A stretch of DNA of 64,000 nt from assembly GCF_013256625.1 (NCBI RefSeq), contig NZ_CP053908.1:558001-622000 (forward strand). The letters are read 5' to 3'. The position numbers were made by a program, and so were the translations under genes. This document shows positions 52,183 to 60,373 of the stretch, one piece after another. Position 1 is the first letter of the stretch, and each line of letters begins with the position of its first letter. The DNA is from Hymenobacter sp. BRD128 (GTDB lineage: Bacteria > Bacteroidota > Bacteroidia > Cytophagales > Hymenobacteraceae). Below the pieces are notes generated by a model, which ran no database searches, was not told the DNA's origin, and saw nothing but the letters and a program-made list of their open reading frames with translations.

Positions 52183-52777
52183 GCGCGATACGCCCCGGGT
52201 ACACGCCTTGCGCAGCGCGCACGTCGCGGCTATCGCGCAACGCCCCGACGTAGCCCGCTTTCATTTTCTGGACGAGACCGGCCTGCGCCTAGACTACACG
52301 CGGCGCTATGGCCGGGCGCAGGCCGGCCAGCGTGTGAGTGGGGCCGTACCGTTGCGCCGCCCGGCCCGCTCCCTAACCTTAATTGGCGCCTTGTCCGTGC
52401 ACGGGCTGCACGGGGTCCAGGTGCTGGAAGGGGCCTTGAATCAGCGCAGCTTCGCCCTGTATATCAGCCGCATCCTGGCCCCGCAGCTACGGCGCGGGGA
52501 CGTGCTGGTCCTCGACAACCTGCGGGTGCATCACCTGACCGGGCTGCGGGAGTGGCTAGCCCGGCGCGGCATCGAAGTGCTGTTTCTGCCCCCCTACTCG
52601 CCCGACTTTACCCCCATCGAGCAGGCCTGGAGCAAGCTCAAAACCAAGCTGCGCCACGCCCAGGCACGGACCCGCGACGCGCTCGAAGAAGCCTTACATA
52701 CCGCCATCGACTGGCTTACTGGCCCCGATGCGAAAGCGTGGTTTAATCACTGTGGCTATCACGTACACCGTTCATGA
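52160..52777 (+). CDS. IS630 transposase, downstream frame (DDE catalytic part)
   Basis: This frame, continuous from the A8 run, carries the DDE catalytic residues in order: Asp in FHFLDETG, Asp in VLVLDNLRVH and Glu in PYSPDFTPIEQAWSKLK. It has no start codon of its own after the A run, so it depends on frame switching from the upstream frame (a +1 change relative to it). Open reading upstream to 51914 exists in this frame but reads nonsense. With the helix-turn-helix part it forms a transposase of about 320 residues. The ends and both frames look functional. Confidence 0.88.
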   Translation, partial: KKSLHATERDTPRVHALRSAHVAAIAQRPDVARFHFLDETGLRLDYTRRYGRAQAGQRVSGAVPLRRPARSLTLIGALSVHGLHGVQVLEGALNQRSFALYISRILAPQLRRGDVLVLDNLRVHHLTGLREWLARRGIEVLFLPPYSPDFTPIEQAWSKLKTKLRHAQARTRDALEEALHTAIDWLTGPDAKAWFNHCGYHVHRS

Positions 52778-52822
52778 ATCCGCTATAATATACAAGTCGT
52801 TTGACTATGCTCTCAGAAACTT

Positions 52823-52863
52823 AAAAGCGCCCGGCCCGCACGCAAGTGCAGACCGGGCGCTTT
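52823..52863 (-). terminator. Terminator of the short lipoprotein gene
   Basis: AAAGCGCCCGG (52824-52834) pairs perfectly with CCGGGCGCTTT (52853-52863); the minus strand ends in TTTT. It lies 21 bp after the lipoprotein stop. Confidence 0.8.
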
Positions 52864-52884
52864 CACGTAAAAACTGGGGCTAGC

Positions 52885-53031
52885 CTAGAGGCGCTCTACG
52901 GCCGTGGCGGTGCTGGCCGTAACCGGCGCGGCGGCCTGCTTGGCCGAGGTATAGGCGGGGCAGGTCTGGCGGTTGCAAGCGCCGAGGCCGAGGGTGGCGG
53001 CCCCAATGGCCAGGATAAGAAGCTTCTTCAT
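52885..53031 (-). CDS. Short lipoprotein, 48 residues
   Basis: The frame reads MKKLLILAIGAATLGLGACN, a lipoprotein signal with lipobox LGAC (Cys19), then a 29-residue Ala/Thr-rich tail ending AVERL. The gene is preceded at 53067-53074 by a -7 box (TATCTTTG on the minus strand) and followed by a terminator, so promoter, frame and terminator all agree. Small lipoproteins of this type act as membrane anchors or entericidin-like peptides; the function is unknown. It is too short to be caught by length cut-offs. Confidence 0.75.
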   Translation of the reverse strand: MKKLLILAIGAATLGLGACNRQTCPAYTSAKQAAAPVTASTATAVERL

Positions 53032-53066
53032 AAAAGGTATTGGTTGAGAGAGTCGCGGTTAGATTT

Positions 53067-53074
53067 CAAAGATA
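53067..53074 (-). promoter_or_regulatory. Promoter -7 box for the short lipoprotein
   Basis: The minus strand reads TATCTTTG, a full match to TAnnTTTG, giving a leader of about 30 nt before the ATG at 53031. Confidence 0.55.
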
Positions 53075-53163
53075 AAGCCTTTGAGGCATAAACGATTACG
53101 CCAGTGAAGGATTTCTGGGAATAATACTTTTCTTCCTGCTTAACCTCCAAACTGGCTCATTTA

Positions 53164-54579
53164 TTATTCAGCATAGCCCAGAATTTTGAGCATACTGCTC
53201 GCCTCTTGCTTGGGGGCAAAGACGTAGTCAGAAAGTGTGCCATCTTCGGCGCGGTCGAGGATAACGTGCTTGGGCGCCGGAATGAGGCAGTGCTTAATGC
53301 CGCCGTAGCCGCTCAGACTTTCCTGGTAGGCGCCGGTGTGGAAGAAGCCTACGTAGATGGGCGCGGTGCTAGCCGGCTGGTTGCGCGGCACTTGCAGCTG
53401 CGGCAGAAAGGTCTGGTAAATGTGCTTTTCCGAGTTGTAGTAGTCTTGCGAGTCGCAGGTGAGGCCGCCGAGCTGGATTTTGCGGTAGGGACGGTTCCAG
53501 CCATTGAGCGCTAGCATGATGAAGCGCTGGTTGAGGGCCCAGGTATCGGGTAGGTTGGTGATGAACGAGCCGTCAATCATGTACCACAACTCCTTGTCGT
53601 TCTGCAGCTTCTCGTCCAGAATCGAGTAAATCGTGGCTCCGCTTTCGCCCACTGTGAAGATGCCGAACTCGGTGAAGATGCTGGGCTCCGGCACGCCTTC
53701 CTCGGCGCAGATGCGCTGGATGGTGCGCAGGATTTCGGCAATCATGTACGGGTAGTCGTACTCCAGCTGAATCGAGGTTTGGATGGGCAATCCGCCGCCA
53801 ATGTCAATGGTCTGGAGCGTGGGGCAGATTTTGCGCAGTTCGCAGTACTTGTGGATGAAACGGCTTAGCTCCGACCAGTAATACGACGTGTCCTTGATGC
53901 CCGTGCTGATGAAATAATGCAGCATGGTGAGCTCAAAGCGCGGGTCGTCCTTGATTTTTTGCTCGTAGAGCGGCACCGCGTCGGCGTAGCGAATGCCCAG
54001 GCGCGAGGTATAAAACTGAAAGCGCGGCTCCTCGTCGGAGGCCAGCCGCAAACCCAGGTTGGTTTTGGTTTTTACGTGGGCGTGGTAGTAGTCGATTTCG
54101 TTGGGAGAGTCGAGGATGGGCAGGCAGTTGACGAAGCCATCGTTGATGAGGTCGGAGATTTCCTGCTTGTACTCGGCCGTCTTGAACCCGTTGCAAATGA
54201 TGTACTTATCCTTGCCAAACTTGCCCTGCTCGTAGAGCGAGCGGATGATGCTGATGTCGAACCACGACGAGGTTTCGAGGTGCACGTCGTTCTTCAGGGC
54301 CTCGTCGAGCACGAAGCGGAAGTGCGACGACTTGGTGCAGTAGGCGTAGGAATACGAGCCGGTGTAGCCGGTAGCGGCGATGCCGTCGGCAAACCACTTC
54401 TTAGCCCGCTGAATCTGGGAGCTGATTTTGGGTAAGTAGGTGAGGCGGAGCGGGGTGCCGTGCTTCTCGACCAGGGCCATCAGGTCGATGTCGTGAAAAA
54501 ACAGCTCGTTTTCGCGAACCTGAAAATCGGCGTTCGGAAAATCGAAGGTTTGGGTAATGAGGTCCTGGTAAGTATCCAT
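53164..54579 (-). CDS. speA: Arginine decarboxylase (fold III, alanine racemase-like)
   Basis: The 471-residue enzyme has the fold III PLP barrel with Lys83 in YAYCTKSSHF, glycine-rich phosphate-binding DIGGGLPIQT (about 267-276), and a beta domain with ICTEFGIFTVGE-like segments. It resembles the compact Bacteroidota arginine decarboxylases, shorter than E. coli SpeA. It makes agmatine from arginine with loss of CO2. A divergent gene 226 bp away encodes an agmatinase/arginase-fold enzyme that would turn agmatine into putrescine and urea. A -7 box (TACTTTTG, 54629-54636, minus strand) lies upstream. Biosynthetic use for polyamines is likely. Confidence 0.88.
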   Translation of the reverse strand: MDTYQDLITQTFDFPNADFQVRENELFFHDIDLMALVEKHGTPLRLTYLPKISSQIQRAKKWFADGIAATGYTGSYSYAYCTKSSHFRFVLDEALKNDVHLETSSWFDISIIRSLYEQGKFGKDKYIICNGFKTAEYKQEISDLINDGFVNCLPILDSPNEIDYYHAHVKTKTNLGLRLASDEEPRFQFYTSRLGIRYADAVPLYEQKIKDDPRFELTMLHYFISTGIKDTSYYWSELSRFIHKYCELRKICPTLQTIDIGGGLPIQTSIQLEYDYPYMIAEILRTIQRICAEEGVPEPSIFTEFGIFTVGESGATIYSILDEKLQNDKELWYMIDGSFITNLPDTWALNQRFIMLALNGWNRPYRKIQLGGLTCDSQDYYNSEKHIYQTFLPQLQVPRNQPASTAPIYVGFFHTGAYQESLSGYGGIKHCLIPAPKHVILDRAEDGTLSDYVFAPKQEASSMLKILGYAE

Positions 54580-54628
54580 CGAAGGTGGAAAAACGGCGAT
54601 AATTTCCGACCTTTACGGGCCGGCGGAC

Positions 54629-54636
54629 CAAAAGTA
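54629..54636 (-). promoter_or_regulatory. Promoter -7 box for arginine decarboxylase
   Basis: The minus strand reads TACTTTTG (TAnnTTTG), giving a leader of about 43 nt before the ATG at 54579. No -33 TTTG at the right spacing. Confidence 0.5.
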
Positions 54637-54805
54637 CCGCCGGGGGCCGGAAACCAGCCGGCCACGCTCGCATCGGTTTCCGATGAAAGGAAGCGACATG
54701 GCTACGGCGCGCAGGCGCCGCAAGGCAGCGCTCGCTAGGGTCCACCCAACGGGGGATGCTAGCGGTACGATGCAGGCCACTCATGTTCAACTTCTTTTCC
54801 TTCTG

Positions 54806-55780
54806 ATGAAACGCATTAAGCTACTGGAAGTCCGCTCCGAGCTGGGGGCCGGCACGCGCGGCGCCAGCCTGGGCATTGATGCCCTGCGCATTGCCTGCCT
54901 CAACAAGGGCTCCGACTATTTTCGGCGCTACAACTCGGTGGCCGTGCCCGACCTCAACCATGTGCTGTTCGATACAACTCCATTCCCATTTGCCAAGCAC
55001 ATCGACGCCATTTACACCGTGCAGAAGGGCGTGGCCAGCGCCGTGGAGCAGACGCTGCGCTTCGGCGAGTTTCCGCTGGTGCTGAGCGGCGACCACAGCA
55101 GCGCCAACGCTACCATTGCCGGCATCAAGGCCGCGTACCCGCAGAAAACGCTGGGCGTCATCTGGATAGATGCGCACGCCGACATTCACTCGCCCTACAC
55201 TACCCCTAGCGGCAACGTGCACGGCATGCCCCTGGCCGCCGCGCTGGGCGAAGACAACCTGCCCTGCCAGCACAACCAGCCCGACGCTGAAACCGAGTTT
55301 TTCTGGCGCCGCCTCCAAAACCTGGCCGAGCCCGGCCCCAAGCTGCGCCCCGAGCACCTCGTGTACGTGGCCGTGCGCGACACCGAAGCAGAAGAAGAAG
55401 CCCTTATCGAGCGCCTGGGTATCAAGTGGATAAGGCTGCCCGAGATTCAGGCGAAAGGCTCGCGCCAGCTAGCCCGCGAGATTTACCAGCACCTGCGCTT
55501 TTGCGACTTGGTGTACATTTCATTCGACGTGGATAGCCTCGATTCGAGCTTTAGCAAGGGCACCGGCACGCCGGTAGAGGAGGGGTTATATCTTTCCGAA
55601 GGCGAAAACCTGTGCCAGGATTTGCTCGAAAACGAGCGCGTGGTATGCTTCGAGATGGGCGAAATCAACCCCACGCTCGACAACGAGAATACGATGGCCC
55701 AGAATGCCTTCAACATTCTGGAAAAAGCCACCGCCGCCATCGAGCGCCGCCTGCGGCTGGATGAGGTAGTAAGCCGGTAG
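54806..55780 (+). CDS. Agmatinase/arginase family protein
   Basis: The 324-residue protein has the binuclear manganese ligands of the ureohydrolase fold: His97 in SGDHSSANA, DAHADIH (122-128) and FDVDSLDSS (about 240-248). It hydrolyses a guanidino group, releasing urea. Next to an arginine decarboxylase, agmatine is the likely substrate, but arginase and formiminoglutamase share the fold. I chose the ATG at 54806 (MKRIKLLEV); the longer frame has a low-complexity Arg-rich start. The gene is divergent from speA. A long spacer (54580-54805) separates them. Confidence 0.86.
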   Translation: MKRIKLLEVRSELGAGTRGASLGIDALRIACLNKGSDYFRRYNSVAVPDLNHVLFDTTPFPFAKHIDAIYTVQKGVASAVEQTLRFGEFPLVLSGDHSSANATIAGIKAAYPQKTLGVIWIDAHADIHSPYTTPSGNVHGMPLAAALGEDNLPCQHNQPDAETEFFWRRLQNLAEPGPKLRPEHLVYVAVRDTEAEEEALIERLGIKWIRLPEIQAKGSRQLAREIYQHLRFCDLVYISFDVDSLDSSFSKGTGTPVEEGLYLSEGENLCQDLLENERVVCFEMGEINPTLDNENTMAQNAFNILEKATAAIERRLRLDEVVSR

Positions 55781-55873
55781 GGGCAGGAGTACGTGCGTGT
55801 AGAGCGAGGGGAATTGGTGGCGGATTGACGCAGGCTCGGGGCCTGGTATAAAGCTGACCGCTACTAGCCTGCG

Positions 55874-55881
55874 TACCTTTG
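55874..55881 (+). promoter_or_regulatory. argS promoter -7 box
   Basis: TACCTTTG is a full match to TAnnTTTG and ends 6 bp before the GTG start of argS, so the transcript would begin at or very near the start codon (leaderless). Confidence 0.6.
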
Positions 55882-55886
55882 CCGGC

Positions 55887-57680
55887 GTGCAACAGCTAGA
55901 ACAAACCCTCAAAACTGCCCTGCAAGCGGCCGCCCAGGCCGTTTTTAGTCAGGAGATTCCCGCCGCCAGCCTCGTGCTTCAGCCCACGCGCAAGGACTTT
56001 GCCGGCAGCTTCACCCTCGTCACGTTTCCGCTCACCAAGGCGTTTGGCAAAGGTCCCGAGCAAATCGGCCAGGCCCTGGGCGAGTGGCTGAAAGTCCACG
56101 AGCCCGCCGTGCGCGGCTACAACGTGGTGAAGGGCTTTCTGAACCTCGAAATCGCCGATGCCGAATGGCTCAAGCTTTTTGGCGAACTGCTGGCTAGCCC
56201 CGCCGGTGCGCCGGTGCCCACCGGCGGCCCGCAGCGCGTGGTGGTCGAGTACTCGTCGCCCAACACCAACAAGCCCTTGCACCTGGGCCACTTGCGCAAT
56301 AACTTCTTGGGCTACAGCGTGGCCGAGATTCTGAAAGCCACCGGCGCCACCGTCACCAAGGCCAACCTGGTGAACGACCGCGGCATCCACATCTGCAAGT
56401 CGATGATTGCCTACCAGCGCTTCGGCCACGGCGAAACGCCCGAGGGCGCCGGTATTAAGGGCGACCACCTGGCCGGCAAGTACTACGTGCTCTTCGAGAA
56501 GCACTACCGTGAGGAAATCAAGCAATTAGAAGCCGAGGGCGTAGCCCCTGACATCGCCAAAAAGCAAGCGCCGCTGATGCTCGAAGCCCAGCAAATGCTG
56601 CAGCAGTGGGAAGCCGGCGACGAGCAGGTAATGGCCCTTTGGCATCGCATGAACGGCTGGGTCTACGACGGCTTCAACGCCACCTACGCCAATATCGGTG
56701 TCGATTTCGACAAGTTCTACTACGAGTCGGGTACCTACCTGCTGGGCAAAGAGCGCGTGGAAGAGGGGCTGGCCAAGGGCGTGTTTTTCAAAAAGGAAAA
56801 CGGCTCGGTATGGGTTGATTTACAAGCTGAAGGCCTCGACGAAAAGTTGCTGCTGCGCGCCGACGGCACCAGCGTCTACATCACCCAGGACCTGGGCACG
56901 GCCGAGCTGAAGTACCAGGATTTTGGCTACGACAGCAGCATCTACGTCATTGCCGACGAGCAGAACTACCACATGCAGGTGCTGCAAGCCACGCTCAAAA
57001 AGCTGGGCAAGCCCTACGCCGACGCCATTCACCACCTCAGCTACGGCATGGTGGACCTGCCCAGCGGCAAGATGAAAAGCCGCGAAGGCACCGTAGTAGA
57101 CGCCGACGAGCTGGTGCTCGAAGTAGAGGAAGCCGCCAAGGCCGCCACCCTCGAAAAAGGCAAAACCGAAGGCCTCGGCGAGGAAGAATTGCAGCAGCTC
57201 TACCACACGCTGGGCCTGGGCGCGCTGAAATACTACCTGCTGAAAGTGGACCCCAAAAAGCGCATGCTCTTCAACCCCGAAGAGTCGGTGCGGCTGGAGG
57301 GCGACACGGGGCCATTTATTCAATATAGCTACGCCCGGATTTCTAAAATCCGGCGCGACGCAGAAGCCACTGGCGTGGTCGCCGATGCTGATTTCAGCCA
57401 GCTAAGCGCCTTGCACCCAGCCGAGGCCGAGCTGATACAGCAGCTAGCTGGCTATGCAGGCGTAGTGGCCGACGCGGCTCGTGCGCTCTCGCCCGCCGTG
57501 GTGGCGCAGTACGCCTACGATGTGGCGAAGAGCTACAACCGCTTTTACACCGAAGTGCCGATTTTGAAGGAAACCGACCCGCTGAAAAAAGCTTTCCGCG
57601 TGGCCCTTTCGGCCAAAACGGCCAAAACCATCAAAACCACGTTAGGCCTACTAGGCATCGACGTGCCCGAGCGGATGTAA
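55887..57680 (+). CDS. argS: Arginyl-tRNA synthetase
   Basis: The 597-residue class I synthetase has the N-terminal additional domain (about 1-110), the HLGH signature (132-135, in place of HIGH) in PLHLGHLRNNF, and the KMSKS equivalent KMKSREGT, then a helical anticodon-binding end with the DALRA-like tail. It charges tRNA-Arg. The start is GTG at 55887, placed directly after the promoter box. The gene is single, followed by a palindrome terminator, and its length is typical. Confidence 0.95.
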   Translation: MQQLEQTLKTALQAAAQAVFSQEIPAASLVLQPTRKDFAGSFTLVTFPLTKAFGKGPEQIGQALGEWLKVHEPAVRGYNVVKGFLNLEIADAEWLKLFGELLASPAGAPVPTGGPQRVVVEYSSPNTNKPLHLGHLRNNFLGYSVAEILKATGATVTKANLVNDRGIHICKSMIAYQRFGHGETPEGAGIKGDHLAGKYYVLFEKHYREEIKQLEAEGVAPDIAKKQAPLMLEAQQMLQQWEAGDEQVMALWHRMNGWVYDGFNATYANIGVDFDKFYYESGTYLLGKERVEEGLAKGVFFKKENGSVWVDLQAEGLDEKLLLRADGTSVYITQDLGTAELKYQDFGYDSSIYVIADEQNYHMQVLQATLKKLGKPYADAIHHLSYGMVDLPSGKMKSREGTVVDADELVLEVEEAAKAATLEKGKTEGLGEEELQQLYHTLGLGALKYYLLKVDPKKRMLFNPEESVRLEGDTGPFIQYSYARISKIRRDAEATGVVADADFSQLSALHPAEAELIQQLAGYAGVVADAARALSPAVVAQYAYDVAKSYNRFYTEVPILKETDPLKKAFRVALSAKTAKTIKTTLGLLGIDVPERM

Positions 57681-57700
57681 TTGTTTAATAATATAAAATA

Positions 57701-57792
57701 CGTCCGTCATGCTGAGCTTGCCGAAGCATCTCTATCGTACCGCTAGGGTGTCGTTCGGTAGAGATGCTTCGGCAAGCTCAGCCTGACGGACG
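57701..57792. repeat. Palindromic repeat, full-length copy
   Basis: The left arm (57701-57737, CGTCCGTCATGCTGAGC onward) pairs with the right arm ending at 57792 with few mismatches; the loop again contains CCGCTAGGGT. It lies between argS and the LOG gene and can end the argS transcript. Confidence 0.83.
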
Positions 57793-57811
57793 TGTTCATA
57801 GCTAGTACCTT

Positions 57812-58393
57812 ATGAAAAGCGTAGCAGTGTATTGCGGCTCTAGCAGCGGCAACCAGGAAGTTTACACCCAACAGGCGCAGGAAATGGGCCGCGAACTGGC
57901 TCGGCGCGGCCTCACACTCGTGTACGGCGGCGGGTGCGTGGGCCTGATGGGCGCCATCGCCGACGCGGTGCTGGCCGAGGGCGGCAAGGTTATCGGCGTC
58001 ATCCCCGGCTTCTTGGCCGATAAGGAGCTGGCCCACCGGGGCTGCACCGAGCTGCACGTGGTTGAGACCATGCACCAGCGCAAGCTGCTCATGGCCGACC
58101 TGGCCGACGGCTTCGTGGCCATGCCCGGCGGCTTTGGCACGCTCGAAGAGCTATTTGAGGTCCTGACCTGGGGCCAGCTGGGCCTGCACGGCAAGCCGGT
58201 GGGCCTACTCAATACTCAGGGCTTTTACAACGCGCTGCTGGCCCTGCTCGACCACATGAGCGGCGAGGCCTTCCTGCGCAAAGAAAACCGCGGCCAAATG
58301 CTGCAAAACGCTAGCCCCGCCGCCCTGCTCGATGCCCTGCAGGCCTACCAGCCCCTGCGCCTGGAAAAGTGGCTGACGCCGGAGAAGAGCTAA
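57812..58393 (+). CDS. LOG family protein
   Basis: The 193-residue protein has the Rossmann-like LOG fold with the signature PGGFGTLEE (105-113) and an upstream GGGCVGLMG. In plants and fungi the family releases cytokinin free base from its ribotide; in bacteria many members cleave AMP-type nucleotides to ribose 5-phosphate and base. It is cytoplasmic. It lies between two palindromic repeats and is a single gene. Substrate in this organism is unknown. Confidence 0.9.
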   Translation: MKSVAVYCGSSSGNQEVYTQQAQEMGRELARRGLTLVYGGGCVGLMGAIADAVLAEGGKVIGVIPGFLADKELAHRGCTELHVVETMHQRKLLMADLADGFVAMPGGFGTLEELFEVLTWGQLGLHGKPVGLLNTQGFYNALLALLDHMSGEAFLRKENRGQMLQNASPAALLDALQAYQPLRLEKWLTPEKS

Positions 58394-58434
58394 AGAACTG
58401 GCTTGCTGCTGTACATGCAGCATGATGTTCTTTT
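58394..58434. repeat. Palindromic repeat, small decayed variant (convergent terminator)
   Basis: Outer AAGAAC pairs with GTTCTT and an inner GCTGC pairs with GCAGC; T residues follow. The outer part matches the copy at 30079. It lies between the convergent LOG and EgtB genes and can end both. Confidence 0.55.
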
Positions 58435-58448
58435 ATTCATTACCTACT

Positions 58449-59789
58449 TTACCTAGCCAGCCGCAACCCCGTGAACTGCCAGCGCTTGTCGGCGTGGAAG
58501 AAATTGCGGTACGTGAGGCGGATGTGGCTCTCGGGCGTGGCGCACGAGCCGCCGCGCAGCACGAGCTGGTTCAGCATAAACTTGCCATTGTACTCGCCCA
58601 GCGCGCCAGCGGCGCGCTGGTAGCCGGGGTAGGAGTGGTAGGCCGAGTACGTCCACTCCCAGCAGTCGCCCAGCAGCTGGTGGCACTGGCTGGGGTCGGC
58701 CTCGGCGGCCAGGGGCTGCGGGTCGAAGTGGCCGGTTTCGAGCCAATTGCCGCCCTGCGGCGTGGCCTGGAAATGGCGGGCGGCCGTTTCCCACTCGGCC
58801 TCGGTGGGCAGGCGGGCGCCGGCCCATTGCGCGTAGGCATCGGCCTCGTAGAAGCTGATGTGCGACACGGGCGCGGCCAGATTGAGCGGCGCCAGACCGG
58901 TGGGGCCGTAGCGCAGCCAGAGCCCATCGGCGGCCTGCGACCAATAGAGCGGGGCTAGCCAGCCTTCGCGGTTTACAAGGTCCCAGCCCTCGCCCAGCCA
59001 GAATTGAAACTGCCGGTAGCCGCCGTCCTCGATAAACTGCAGAAAATCGCCGTTCGTCACAAGCCGGTTTTGCAGCTCAAACGGCGCCACCAGTACCTCG
59101 TGCACCGGCAGTTCATTATCAAACGAAAAGCCCGCCTGCTGATGCCCAATGGGGTAGATGCCGCCTGGCACCGGCAGCCACGCCGCCGGCCGCGCCGGCC
59201 CGCCGGGGCTGGCAAAATCGGGCGCTTCGACCGTAGCCGGTGCAGCAGGCAGCGCCGACTTTTCCAGGTAGCCGGGGGCTAGCGGGTTGGTGCTGAGGAT
59301 GTACTTGATGTCGGTAGCCAGCAGTTCCTGGTGCTGCTGCTCGTGGTGCAGGCCCAGCTCGACTAGCTCGGTGGCTGCCGGGGGCAGCTCGGCTAGCTGG
59401 CCGAGCAGGGTGGCCATGTGCTCATCCACGTAGGCGCGGTAGCGGTACACATCGGCCAGGGGCGGGCGCGAGAGCGTGCCGCGGTCGGCCCGATTCACCC
59501 TGGAGCCCAGCGAGTTGTAGTACGAATTAAACAGAAAGGCGTATTCGGGGTGAAACACCTCGTAGCCCGGCAGGTAATTTTTGAGCAGGAACGTCTCCCA
59601 AAACCAGGTGGTGTGGGCCAGGTGCCACTTGGGCGGGCTCACGTCGAGGGTGGGCTGCACCACCGTATCCTCGGGTAGCAGGGGCTGCACCAGCGCCACC
59701 GACTGGGCCCGCACGGCCCGGTAGTGCGCGGGCAGGGTAGCGTGGCCGGGTAGAGCCAGGGTAGGGAGGGATGCCGAAGCGAGAGCCAT
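58449..59789 (-). CDS. egtB: EgtB-type sulfoxide synthase
   Basis: The 446-residue protein has an N-terminal DinB-like four-helix domain with the iron-binding HX3HXE motif (His149, His153, Glu155 in HHEQQHQELL) and a third His at 59 in KWHLAHTTW, then a C-terminal FGE-sulfatase fold (about 200-446, RLPTEAEWETAAR). EgtB joins a sulfur donor to trimethylhistidine using oxygen and iron, in ergothioneine synthesis. The partner EgtD is not in the window. Related OvoA enzymes fuse a methyltransferase domain that is absent here. The start is as read, with no closer ATG preferred. Confidence 0.88.
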   Translation of the reverse strand: MALASASLPTLALPGHATLPAHYRAVRAQSVALVQPLLPEDTVVQPTLDVSPPKWHLAHTTWFWETFLLKNYLPGYEVFHPEYAFLFNSYYNSLGSRVNRADRGTLSRPPLADVYRYRAYVDEHMATLLGQLAELPPAATELVELGLHHEQQHQELLATDIKYILSTNPLAPGYLEKSALPAAPATVEAPDFASPGGPARPAAWLPVPGGIYPIGHQQAGFSFDNELPVHEVLVAPFELQNRLVTNGDFLQFIEDGGYRQFQFWLGEGWDLVNREGWLAPLYWSQAADGLWLRYGPTGLAPLNLAAPVSHISFYEADAYAQWAGARLPTEAEWETAARHFQATPQGGNWLETGHFDPQPLAAEADPSQCHQLLGDCWEWTYSAYHSYPGYQRAAGALGEYNGKFMLNQLVLRGGSCATPESHIRLTYRNFFHADKRWQFTGLRLAR

Positions 59790-60066
59790 AAAAAGCAGAA
59801 TAGTTGGGCCAATGAGCCGAGTGTTTAACCGTGGCGACCGGCTTAGGGTTGCGACTTTTTCGCCCGGTTGCCCGAGTTTGCGGGCTGGGTTAAAGGGCCT
59901 GAGTGGTGGCTAATTATTGCCTGGCAGCGCGCCCGCGCCGGCCAGGGCATTTTAAGCGAGAAAAATTCTGGTAGCTGCGGAATTTACCGCTTACTAAAAG
60001 AGTTTGCACTAGCCAATGGCATTGGCTTTTAGCGCCGCCGCATTTTCTCGCATAGTTAGCCTTTTT

Positions 60067-60348
60067 ATGACTACGATTGGTGTTGATTCCACCGCCCTCA
60101 ATTCTTTACCTGACGGTACTTTCAAGCTACCGAAGCGCCCCGCCCGGCGGGTAGGCGAAAAAAGCCGCCGTGGCTTCGCGGCCATGTCGCCCGAGCAGCA
60201 GCGGCGCATTGCCAGCGAGGGCGGCCGGGCCTCGCACGAGAGCGGCAAGGGCCACCGCTTCTCGTCGGAAGAAGCCCGTGCCGCCGGCCGCAAAGGCGGC
60301 AGCATCAGCCGCCGCGGGCCCAAAAAGCCGCCTGCCGACGCCAGCTAG
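60067..60348 (+). CDS. KGG-repeat stress-type protein
   Basis: The 93-residue basic protein ends in KGG-type repeats: SRRGFAAMSPEQQRRIASEG, GGRASHESGKGHRFSSEEA and AGRKGGSISRRGPKK. The KGG motif is found in GsiB- and YciG-like stress proteins and in hydrophilin-like proteins, where it makes a disordered, desiccation-tolerant chain. The ATG at 60067 (MTTIGVDS) is chosen over 60016 because the longer part is hydrophobic and unlike the family. It is a single gene, upstream of menC. Confidence 0.85.
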   Translation: MTTIGVDSTALNSLPDGTFKLPKRPARRVGEKSRRGFAAMSPEQQRRIASEGGRASHESGKGHRFSSEEARAAGRKGGSISRRGPKKPPADAS

Positions 60349-60361
60349 CTGCTTTCGGCTG

Positions 60362-60369
60362 CACCTTTG
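60362..60369 (+). promoter_or_regulatory. Possible -7 box for menC
   Basis: CACCTTTG differs from TAnnTTTG only in its first base and ends 4 bp before the ATG at 60374, so the transcript would be nearly leaderless. The match is weaker than elsewhere; menC may instead be read from the upstream KGG gene. Confidence 0.35.
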
Positions 60370-60373
60370 CCCC

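Larger units (their letters stand above)
51764..52785. mobile_element. IS630-family insertion sequence, intact
   Basis: The ends are near-perfect inverted repeats: the left end reads TAGCGGATTCTAGAACGG and the right end, inverted, TAGCGGATTCATGAACGG. TA dinucleotides flank both ends (51762-51763 and 52786-52787), the TA target duplication of IS630. The 1022-bp element holds two overlapping transposase frames. It sits in AT-rich DNA beside the nucleotidyltransferase gene. Confidence 0.92.

Noticed and set aside
52846..53091. 81-residue plus-strand frame after the IS element
   Set aside because: Antisense to the short lipoprotein, which has promoter, lipobox and terminator.
60170..60373. Upstream extension of menC
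   Set aside because: Overlaps the KGG gene in another frame; the enolase-type fold starts at MLTLTYQ.
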